NCBI GenBank assembly: GCA_900545085.1
Contig: UQXU01000085.1
Coordinates: forward strand, 1 to 7,937
Length of the DNA: 7,937 bases
DNA from: an uncultured Eubacteriales bacterium
Lineage (GTDB): Bacteria > Bacillota > Clostridia > Christensenellales > Christensenellaceae
Reading direction: 5' to 3'
Made by a program: the position numbers and the translations under genes. Under the pieces are notes generated by a model. It was given only the letters and a program-made list of their open reading frames with translations, was not told where the DNA came from and ran no database searches. This document shows positions 3,745 to 7,937 of this stretch, piece by piece. How positions within the stretch are numbered: the stretch's first letter is position 1; each line of letters begins with the position of its first letter.

Positions 3745-4146
3745 TTATTTTTCTGTAATATGCAATTCGTTTTTTAATGCTGCTTGCAATACGGCAGAAA
3801 AATTCACGCCCGCTTTTTCTGCTTCAAAGTTAAGCCATGAAGGGATTGTGCAATTCTTTTTCACGGAGCGCATATCATTCTTTTTGCGATACTCTGCGAA
3901 GTTAACGTCAACCAGTGAGACGATGCTTCCGGAAGGCGAGCCGGCTTGAACATTTGCCAGATTTGACGCCTCCGGCAATGCTTCGCCGTCGTCCTGCATA
4001 TCAATTCCCATAATTCCAATCGCGTCCCGCGCCATTTCGATCGCATCCGGAATGTTCTTGCCTTGCGTATTGATATTGAAATCCGGAATGAACACCATAA
4101 TGAACTCTTCTCCTTGCGTCATAACGATAGGATAAGCGCTTTTCAT
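3745..4146 (-). CDS. HicB-family antitoxin-like protein, intact (hicB-2)
   Basis: The 133-residue product starts at ATG 4146, chosen because GGAGG lies about 9 bases upstream and the HicB strand pattern (YPIVMTQGEEFIMVFIPDFNINTQG) begins there; the longer open frame upstream is not HicB-like. The N-terminal partial RNase H-like domain (residues 1-70) includes helix NIPDAIEMARDAIGIMGID. A linker with LVDVNFAEYRKKN precedes a complete C-terminal RHH (VKKNCTIPSWLN, then NFSAVLQAALKNEL). This is the only HicB in the window with its DNA-binding domain whole, so it is the only one expected to act as a repressor. No hicA lies on either side. It has its own promoter at 4172-4200. Confidence 0.88.
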   Translation of the reverse strand: MKSAYPIVMTQGEEFIMVFIPDFNINTQGKNIPDAIEMARDAIGIMGIDMQDDGEALPEASNLANVQAGSPSGSIVSLVDVNFAEYRKKNDMRSVKKNCTIPSWLNFEAEKAGVNFSAVLQAALKNELHITEK

Positions 4147-4171
4147 AGTTGGATACCTCCTTACGTTATCT

Positions 4172-4200
4172 ATCATACGCCTTTTATACGCATATGCCAA
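4172..4200 (-). promoter_or_regulatory. Promoter of hicB-2, with direct ATACGC repeats
   Basis: On the minus strand TTGGCA (4200-4195), 17 bp and TATGAT (4177-4172). On the plus strand ATACGC occurs twice, at 4175-4180 and 4186-4191, spaced 11 bp (one helical turn) across the spacer and -10. This is a reasonable operator for the RHH domain of hicB-2, but no binding evidence exists. Confidence 0.65.
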
Positions 4201-4226
4201 TACTTTTATCTGCTTTTTTGTAAAAA

Positions 4227-4257
4227 TTGTTTCTAGATATAGCGAATATGCTATAAT
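4227..4257 (+). promoter_or_regulatory. Extended -10 promoter driving repeat B and the DUF2442-XRE operon
   Basis: TG-C-TATAAT (4249-4257) is an extended -10, with a weak TTGTTT (4227-4232) at 19-bp spacing. Transcription would start near 4264, about 47 bases before the CRISPR-like repeat. The same TGCTATAATAA string occurs upstream of repeat A. Confidence 0.65.
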
Positions 4258-4310
4258 AATAAGTACAGTAAAGGAAATGGACGCCATGCCAACAATCTGT
4301 ATGTTTATAT

Positions 4311-4342
4311 GTCGCCCCCTCGCGGGGTGCGTAGATTGAAAT
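4311..4342 (+). CRISPR. Solitary near-intact type I-C-like CRISPR repeat (B)
   Basis: This 32-nt unit starts GTCGCCCCCTCG and ends GCGTAGATTGAAAT. It has the type I-C layout: GTCGC start, GC-rich hairpin, ATTGAAAT 3' tag. Stem pairs run 4313-4319 with 4325-4331 with one C-U mismatch (4316/4328). Typical I-C repeats have G where A4333 lies. There is no second equally spaced repeat and no spacer series, so it is a solitary unit and not an array. It lies in the 5' leader of the DUF2442-XRE operon and on its strand. Cas5d, the I-C repeat nuclease, would be expected to cut just 3' of the hairpin if it recognises this variant. Confidence 0.8.
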
Positions 4343-4349
4343 GCAATAA

Positions 4350-4369
4350 AGCCGCTGAAATAAGCGGCT
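4350..4369 (+). other. Hairpin in the DUF2442 leader, just after repeat B
   Basis: AGCCGCT (4350-4356) pairs perfectly with AGCGGCT (4363-4369) over loop GAAATA. No T-run follows; the ribosome site GGAGG is 8 bases further on. With repeat B it makes two consecutive hairpins in the leader, which could tune translation or transcript stability. Confidence 0.6.
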
Positions 4370-4388
4370 CTCCCTTGGAGGTGGTAGC

Positions 4389-4754
4389 ATGACAAGAACG
4401 GTTGATTATTATCTTTCCAAAGGATTTGACCGAAAGACAGCGGAATACTTCGCAGGCGGAAAGAAAAGGATTGTAGGCGTTGTACCGAATAACGATTTTA
4501 CACTCACTATCAGCTTTGACAATGGAGAAAGGCGGCTTTACGATGTTCGCCCGCTTCTCCAAAAAGGCACAGTATTTGAGCCGTTCGCTGATATAGAGAG
4601 CTTCCGCCGGGTCTATGTGGATGATACCCACTGCATAGCATGGGATATTGACCCGAATATAGACAGCGATAAAGTATGGAGTAATAAAGTCGACTTATGC
4701 CCGGACGAATGCTATATTAACAGTGTGCCCATAGGGGGTGTAGTCAATGTCTGA
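4389..4754 (+). CDS. DUF2442-domain protein, partner of the downstream XRE regulator
   Basis: The 121-residue product starts at ATG 4389, with GGAGG 7 bases upstream. After a variable N-terminal part (DYYLSKGFDRKTAEYF) comes the DUF2442 core, about residues 28-92: VVPNNDFTLTISFDNGERRLYDVRPLL, split by family spacing from FADIESFRRVYVDDTHCIAWD. DUF2442 proteins are small, of unsettled biochemistry, and often encoded directly before an HTH gene, an arrangement suggestive of a toxin-antitoxin or autoregulated pair. The gene overlaps the XRE gene by 8 bases (ATGTCTGA), so translation is coupled. The CRISPR-like repeat in its leader is the odd feature. A toxic role is not shown. Confidence 0.85.
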   Translation: MTRTVDYYLSKGFDRKTAEYFAGGKKRIVGVVPNNDFTLTISFDNGERRLYDVRPLLQKGTVFEPFADIESFRRVYVDDTHCIAWDIDPNIDSDKVWSNKVDLCPDECYINSVPIGGVVNV

Positions 4755-4959
4755 GGGCTGCGCTAATATTATTGATTTGCTGATTGAACAGCGGCACAAT
4801 AAAGGAATGACGCAGAAGGAATTAGCAAAAGCGTCCAATCTAACGCAGTCTGTTATGGCCCGCCTTGAGAGTAAAAAGGCTATTCTACAGCTTGACACTC
4901 TCTTAAAGGTGGCTAATGCTCTGGGTTGTGATTTGACAGTTGTTCCCGCCGCTAAATAA
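4747..4959 (+). CDS. XRE-family HTH transcriptional regulator, antitoxin-like
   Basis: The 70-residue product is essentially one HTH_3 domain: LIEQRHNKGMTQKELAKASN (helices 1-2), LTQSVMARLESKKAI (recognition helix region) and LDTLLKVANALGCDLTVVP (helices 4-5). It is close in size to HigA/RelB-type XRE antitoxins. It is translated from ATG 4747 inside the end of the DUF2442 gene, with a GGGGGT motif 5-10 bases upstream. Such regulators usually repress their own operon, so the promoter at 4227-4257 is a likely target. A terminator follows the stop codon. Confidence 0.88.
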   Translation: MSEGCANIIDLLIEQRHNKGMTQKELAKASNLTQSVMARLESKKAILQLDTLLKVANALGCDLTVVPAAK

Positions 4960-4963
4960 AGAA

Positions 4964-5010
4964 TAGCCCCGCTAAGAGTTCTTAAGCTCTGGCGAGGTTT
5001 CTTTTTTTTG
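4964..5010 (+). terminator. Intrinsic terminator of the DUF2442-XRE operon
   Basis: GCCCCGC...AAGAG (4966-4978) pairs imperfectly with CTCT...GGCGAGG (4987-4997) around a loop, and T8 follows (5002-5009). The stem has mismatches but the T-run is long. Confidence 0.7.
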
Positions 5011-5035
5011 CAGCACTTACTCACCATCCGCATTT

Positions 5036-5051
5036 ATTTCAATCCACGCAC
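5036..5051 (-). repeat. 3' half of a type I-C CRISPR repeat (C)
   Basis: On the minus strand GTGCGTGGATTGAAAT is the consensus 3' half of I-C repeats (it has the G that repeat B lacks). The 5' half with the first stem strand is absent, replaced by the end of the hicB-3 tail, whose TAG (5062-5060) is 8 bases away. It is inverted relative to repeat B, so the DUF2442-XRE operon is bracketed by inverted I-C repeat sequences. Confidence 0.7.
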
Positions 5052-5059
5052 ACTGCAAG

Positions 5060-5167
5060 CTACCCAAGATGTAGATGAGATTTTAAAGCGTCCTGCAATA
5101 CTTGCGAAAGGTTAATATTCTGTTCCAGTGCGGCGGCGTTCAGCCATGCGGGTAAAGTGACTGTTCA
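5060..5167 (-). pseudogene. C-terminal RHH domain of hicB-3 beyond an in-frame TGA
   Basis: After the TGA at 5167-5165 the same frame continues without interruption as TVTLPAWLNAAALEQNINLS, then QVLQDALKSHLHLG, to TAG 5062-5060. That is a complete HicB RHH ending. A single C to T transition (CGA Arg to TGA) would explain the break, since NR(T/S)V is common at this place. If the stop is suppressed, a full 134-residue HicB would be made. Confidence 0.8.
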
Positions 5168-5464
5168 GTTTACAGAACGGTTTACTTTCGCCATGCGAAT
5201 TGATGGCATATAGACGTCTACAAGCACAGCTCGCTCATTTTTGTCTGTTTCAACATCAGATAAGAGGGTCGGAGAGGGGATTTCCTCACCGTCCTCTTCC
5301 ATTCCGTAAAGGGCGCAGCCCAGAAGCTCTCTTGCAGATAATAGCGCGTCGTTATCATCTGTACCGCTGGTTGCTACATCCAAATCAGGGAAAACAACAG
5401 CTATTTCCTGTCCGGCTTCGTAAGTAAATATAGCAGGGAATACATATCGTTCTGTTTTTTTCAT
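5165..5464 (-). CDS. HicB-family antitoxin-like protein, truncated by nonsense codon (hicB-3)
   Basis: The 99-residue product starts at ATG 5464, with AGGAGG 8 bases before it. It carries the HicB N-terminal domain (YVFPAIFTYEAGQEIAVVFP, then DLDVATSGTDDNDALLSARELLGCALYGME) and the following strand (RAVLVDVYMPSIRMAKVNRS), and stops just before the RHH strand. It should fold as an isolated HicB core, perhaps able to bind a toxin but not DNA. No hicA is adjacent. An I-C half-repeat follows the original 3' end on the same strand. It may be co-transcribed with the fusion gene upstream, since no clear promoter separates them. Confidence 0.85.
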   Translation of the reverse strand: MKKTERYVFPAIFTYEAGQEIAVVFPDLDVATSGTDDNDALLSARELLGCALYGMEEDGEEIPSPTLLSDVETDKNERAVLVDVYMPSIRMAKVNRSVN

Positions 5465-5510
5465 GGATAAAACCTCCTATTTGAATTTGGGGAGGGAATC
5501 AGGAATATCA

Positions 5511-5534
5511 GAACGTTAGCTTCGACTGACGTTC
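5511..5534. other. Inverted repeat upstream of hicB-3
   Basis: GAACGTTAG (5511-5519) pairs with CTGACGTTC (5526-5534), nine pairs with one G-U, over a 6-base loop. It lies between the fusion-gene remnant and the hicB-3 ribosome site and has no T-run. It could be an operator or mRNA hairpin. Confidence 0.45.
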
Positions 5535-5547
5535 GACGTTGATTTGT

Positions 5548-5592
5548 TTAGGATTGCTGTTTTTGTTGATAGAGTGCAATTAAAGAATCCTA
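5548..5592 (-). pseudogene. Last residues of a HicB tail beyond a TAG
   Basis: The fusion ORF ends NFSQVL-TAG, exactly where HicB proteins carry Q (FSQVLQ). The frame then continues DSLIALYQQKQQS to TAA 5550-5548. CAG to TAG is a single transition, so this is another HicB ending cut by a nonsense codon. Confidence 0.75.
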
Positions 5593-6084
5593 GAGCACCT
5601 GCGAAAAGTTAATATGATTGTTTTCGGCAAATGTGTTCAACCATGAGGGAATAGTAAGATTTTTTCTTACAGCATCTAGAACCAGCATACTTACAAAGCC
5701 GCCCGTAATCAGGGACAATGCTTTCCAATGGGCTTGCTTTGGGGGCAGGCTATCTTCCGGTTCATCCTCTACCGCTGGTTCTATGGCCTTTGCCTCCTTG
5801 GCCTCTGCGGGCTGCTGCATGGCAACCTTGGCGGCGGCTTTTGCCGCCCGGATTAATCTGGTGCGGTCCTCCGGGAATACCTCCGGCAATACACCTTCTT
5901 CATAATGGATTTCAAAGGTGATCTTCCCGTCCGTATGTACGTTGAAATGGAAGTCGGTCATTTCTACCTCTTTGAGCATATCTGGCAGCTTGATGTTCTT
6001 ATACCGTTTAACTTCCTCACCGTTTACCATAAGGCAAACAGGAACCGCATCCCTCAGTTTCGCTGTGATTTTTCCTGTTTTCAT
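5590..6084 (-). CDS. Chimeric protein: ICE-type conserved domain fused to a HicB RHH tail
   Basis: The 164-residue product starts at ATG 6084, with AAGGTGG 8 bases upstream. Residues 1-70 (MKTGKITAKLRDAVPVCLMV, then FHFNVHTDGKITFEIHYEEG) resemble a conserved protein of clostridial integrative/conjugative elements whose name I cannot give. Residues 70-115 are an Ala/Glu/Lys/Pro-rich linker. From about residue 131 the sequence GFVSMLVLDA-VRKNLTIPSWLN, then NFSQVL, is the HicB strand plus RHH, with about 10-12 residues of the usual YRRKxxNKA connector missing. The junction looks like an in-frame recombination between two genes. The longer upstream open frame (to 6249) is not supported by a ribosome site. 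Confidence 0.65.
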   Translation of the reverse strand: MKTGKITAKLRDAVPVCLMVNGEEVKRYKNIKLPDMLKEVEMTDFHFNVHTDGKITFEIHYEEGVLPEVFPEDRTRLIRAAKAAAKVAMQQPAEAKEAKAIEPAVEDEPEDSLPPKQAHWKALSLITGGFVSMLVLDAVRKNLTIPSWLNTFAENNHINFSQVL

Positions 6085-6120
6085 TGTGTTTTCCACCTTC
6101 CATTTTTGTGTTTGGCTTGT

Positions 6121-6171
6121 GCCTTGTGAGTGGCAGCTTACACACCACGGGTGGAAAAGCAAGGCTTTTTT
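6121..6171 (+). terminator. Terminator-like hairpin with no plus-strand gene to serve
   Basis: GCCTTG (6121-6126) pairs with CAAGGC (6160-6165) around an inner GTGG/CCAC stem and ends in T6 on the plus strand. No plus-strand gene precedes it. It may be left from a lost gene, or may stop antisense transcription into lysR, whose stop codon lies in the T-run. Confidence 0.4.
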
Positions 6172-7069
6172 ATATCTTAACAGAATTTTTTGAGATTTTT
6201 TTCGCGGCCGCGATAAACTTTTTTGTTGCGGCTGTCTGTTCATTCGCATAAATCAATCCGTAGGGCATCGTATAAGGTGTATCTAATGGAATCGTGACAA
6301 GGTTCGTGTGAATATCCGTATAAACCTCCTGTGTAATCAGAACATAGGGATTTACTTCGCACAAAGTAAAGGTATCCACCCCGTAATAAGGAGAATCAAT
6401 AATCTGCACTGTTGGATAGCTTTCTCTGATTTCCTTCCGCAAGCTGTCGATTTCATACGACAAACCCTCTATAGGCATAACAATAAACTCTCCATTCAAA
6501 TCTTGTAATGAAAGTTTCTTCGCCTTCGCCAAGCGGTGATTCTTTGCGACGGCACAGCAGATAGGCGTTTGTTTTAACTCTAAAAATTGGCAAATCCCTT
6601 TCCAGCCTTTTGTACAGTAAATTCCTTCCCATAAATCACAAGCTGTTCCCAACTTGGAAAAGGTATTATTTTGACTTTCGTGGTCGGCCATCGGCAGGAT
6701 TTCTATTTTCAATTCCGGGTATTCTTCACTGATCGCTGCCCATATATCCGGCAAAAGCCTGCACTTAAAGAGTAGAGAGGTGGCAATCCGCACAGTGGTT
6801 TCTGAGGCATCTGCCAGCCTTCTCGCTTTATTCAGTGAATCCTCGGAGAGTCGAATGATGGTTTTGGCATCCTCATAGAGAGATTTTCCTGCGGGAGTAA
6901 GTTTTACTCCCTGATTAGAGCGGATAAACAGCTTAAAACCGCACCGCCCTTCCAAAATGTTGATCTGCTGTATTGCGGCAGGAGCGGAAATATAAAGGGC
7001 GTCTGCGGCCTTTCCAAAACTGCCTAAATCGGCCACCATCAAGAAGGTATCCAACTGATGATTATACAT
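6170..7069 (-). CDS. LysR-family transcriptional regulator
   Basis: The 299-residue product has the usual LysR length. The N-terminal winged HTH is FLMVADLGSFGKAADALYIS followed by APAAIQQINILEGRCGFKLF and then LTPAGKSLYEDA. The effector-binding domain (about residues 88-295) contains VRIATSLLFKCRLLPDIWAA and a periplasmic-binding-like fold. The start is ATG 7069, because GAGG lies 8 bases upstream; further ATGs add 2 or 15 residues without a better site. It is transcribed divergently from the flavodoxin gene, the classical arrangement for a LysR regulator and its target. The inducer cannot be read from the sequence; a redox signal is plausible from the neighbours. Confidence 0.93.
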   Translation of the reverse strand: MYNHQLDTFLMVADLGSFGKAADALYISAPAAIQQINILEGRCGFKLFIRSNQGVKLTPAGKSLYEDAKTIIRLSEDSLNKARRLADASETTVRIATSLLFKCRLLPDIWAAISEEYPELKIEILPMADHESQNNTFSKLGTACDLWEGIYCTKGWKGICQFLELKQTPICCAVAKNHRLAKAKKLSLQDLNGEFIVMPIEGLSYEIDSLRKEIRESYPTVQIIDSPYYGVDTFTLCEVNPYVLITQEVYTDIHTNLVTIPLDTPYTMPYGLIYANEQTAATKKFIAAAKKISKNSVKI

Positions 7070-7092
7070 AAGCATCACCTCGTAATAAGTTT

Positions 7093-7151
7093 TCCCTTTA
7101 TACGATGATAGCATATCTGAACTTCCAAATCAAGAGTAGCGAGCCTATAAT
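7093..7151 (+). promoter_or_regulatory. Divergent lysR-flavodoxin control region
   Basis: TATAAT (7146-7151) follows a poor -35 (TTCCAA, 7123-7128) at 17 bp, consistent with an activator-dependent promoter. GATA-N3-TATC (GATAGCATATC, about 7107-7117) is a short dyad just upstream of the -35, where a LysR site is expected. AGGAGG precedes the flavodoxin ATG by about 8 bases. Confidence 0.5.
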
Positions 7152-7183
7152 TAAGACATAGCAAAAACAAGGAGGAACCAACT

Positions 7184-7705
7184 ATGGGAAACAAACTGAT
7201 CGCATTTTTCTCCCGCGCAGGAGAGAATTATTTTGGCGGCAGTATGTGCCGCGTAGAAATTGGCAACACCAAGATTCTTGTGCAGACATTGAAAGAACTG
7301 ACCGGAGCAGATGTATTTGAGATTGAGCCTGTCACATCTTACGCAGATGATTACATGACCTGCATCGAGGAGGCAAAACAGGATTTGCAATCAGGCGCCC
7401 GCCCTGCTTTGAAATCCTTCCCCGACAGTCTGGATGATTATGACACCATTTATCTGGCCTACCCGAATTATTGGGGCACCATGCCGATGGCAGTCTGGAC
7501 ATTTCTGGAACACTTCGATTTTTCCGGCAAGACCATCCTTCCCATTTGTACCCACGAAGGCAGCGGCATGGGACACAGCGAAGCGGATATTCGTAAACTT
7601 TGCCCCGATGCAAAGCTGGGCAAAGGACTTGCTGTTACGGGCAGTAAGGTAAAGGCAGCAAGGCCGGAGTTGGAACGCTGGTTGAAACGAAATCAGCAGA
7701 TTTGA
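7184..7705 (+). CDS. Flavodoxin (flavodoxin_4-like)
   Basis: The 173-residue product is a single-domain flavodoxin carrying FMN as an electron carrier in the cytoplasm. The N-terminal strand and phosphate loop are IAFFSRAGENYFGGS. The central strand and flavin-contacting loop are YDTIYLAYPNYWGTMPMAVW. The late strand with glycine loop is TILPICTHEGSGMG. The C-terminal helix region (AARPELERWLKR) ends the fold. The start ATG 7184 is set by AAGGAGG. It is followed 11 bases later by an aldo/keto reductase gene, so the two probably form an operon under the divergent LysR regulator. Confidence 0.93.
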   Translation: MGNKLIAFFSRAGENYFGGSMCRVEIGNTKILVQTLKELTGADVFEIEPVTSYADDYMTCIEEAKQDLQSGARPALKSFPDSLDDYDTIYLAYPNYWGTMPMAVWTFLEHFDFSGKTILPICTHEGSGMGHSEADIRKLCPDAKLGKGLAVTGSKVKAARPELERWLKRNQQI

Positions 7706-7716
7706 GAGGAAACCGT

Positions 7717-7937
7717 ATGAAAACAAGAAAATTAGGAGAGATCACCGTATCAGAAGTCGGTATGGGCTGTATGGCGTTCTCCCACGGCTATGGAAACATC
7801 CCGCCGGAGCAGTACAGCATAGAAGCAATCCAAAATGCTTATGCGCATGGGTGTACCTTCTTTGACACTGCAGAGATTTACAGCCCTAATCTTTCCGGTA
7901 TAGGACACAATGAGCGGATTGTAGGCAAGGCGCTCCG
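7717..7937 (+). CDS. Aldo/keto reductase, partial (runs off the window)
   Basis: Seventy-three complete codons are visible from ATG 7717, with GAGAGGA just upstream. The opening RKLGEITVSEVGMGCMAFSH is the first strand and turn of the AKR (beta/alpha)8 barrel. CTFFDTAEIYSPN carries the catalytic Asp and Tyr of the family (D in FDTA, Y in EIY), and HNERIVGKAL follows as usual. AKRs reduce aldehydes or ketones with NADPH. The remaining barrel, with the catalytic Lys and His, lies beyond the window. Pairing with a flavodoxin and LysR regulator is a common clostridial redox locus. Confidence 0.92.
   Translation, partial: MKTRKLGEITVSEVGMGCMAFSHGYGNIPPEQYSIEAIQNAYAHGCTFFDTAEIYSPNLSGIGHNERIVGKAL

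Noticed and set aside
4146..4395. N-terminal extension of hicB-2 to ATG 4395
   Set aside because: The extension runs through repeat B and two promoters, is not HicB-like and lacks a ribosome site; ATG 4146 has GGAGG in place.
1389..5051. A true CRISPR array
   Set aside because: The repeats are hundreds to thousands of bases apart, partly degenerate, in both orientations, with genes between them and no regular spacers; no cas gene is in the window.
2363..5167. Genome-wide TGA=Trp recoding as explanation for the in-frame TGAs
   Set aside because: Intact genes here (holin, DUF2442, flavodoxin) use TGA as their normal stop, and the TGA in hicB-3 sits where Arg, not Trp, is usual.
1456..5464. 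Complete HicAB toxin-antitoxin systems
   Set aside because: No HicA (about 60-residue dsRBD-like protein) could be found before or after any of the HicB genes, on either strand.
5590..6249. Fusion ORF starting at ATG 6249
   Set aside because: The first 55 residues overlap the end of lysR and a terminator-like hairpin, with odd composition; the ribosome site and family similarity begin at ATG 6084.

Overview
The window looks like a low- to mid-GC Firmicutes chromosome, probably a gut clostridial lineage such as Lachnospiraceae or Oscillospiraceae. The basis is Gram-positive promoters (TTGACA-17-TATAAT), strong AGGAGG ribosome sites, T-tailed terminators and protein families typical of clostridial prophages and integrative elements. 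It reads as a decayed integrated element next to a tRNA gene, followed by an intact metabolic cluster.

Left end (1-1270): tRNA-Arg(ACG) with its own consensus promoter and terminator. Next come a tyrosine integrase remnant with no catalytic domain (minus strand), a scrap of a hydrophobic peptide and a broken XRE regulator. This is the usual picture of a tRNA-integrated element in decay.

Middle (1360-5470): four kinds of material are interleaved. (i) There are type I-C-like CRISPR repeats: one nearly intact solitary unit at 4311-4342, a degenerate one at 1389-1419, and partial copies at 1426-1440, 1840-1864 and 5036-5051 (minus). (ii) There are HicB-family genes without a visible HicA: 1456-1764 (+), 3745-4146 (-, intact) and 5165-5464 (-), plus a HicB tail fused to another protein at 5590-6084. 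(iii) Two tandem minus-strand copies of a three-gene module (1917-2547 and 2597-3217) each encode two small membrane peptides and a ribbon-helix-helix (RHH) protein, behind a consensus-like promoter with an inverted repeat in its spacer. (iv) A phage holin and an XhlA-like protein (3225-3708) appear with no endolysin, and a DUF2442-XRE gene pair (4389-4959) has the near-intact CRISPR-like repeat in its leader.

Right end (5548-7937): a fusion ORF whose N-terminal part resembles integrative-element proteins, then a LysR regulator divergent from a flavodoxin and an aldo/keto reductase that runs off the window. This last part looks like an intact redox locus.

Two things deserve most attention. 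The first is the repeated association of I-C-like CRISPR repeats with hicB-type genes and with the DUF2442-XRE operon: repeats lie just after two hicB 3' ends, before one hicB, and in one operon leader. The second is the duplicated RHH module, in which the predicted DNA-contacting strand and the predicted operator core have both diverged while the surrounding protein and DNA stayed nearly identical. No cas genes, transposases or complete CRISPR array are present in the window.
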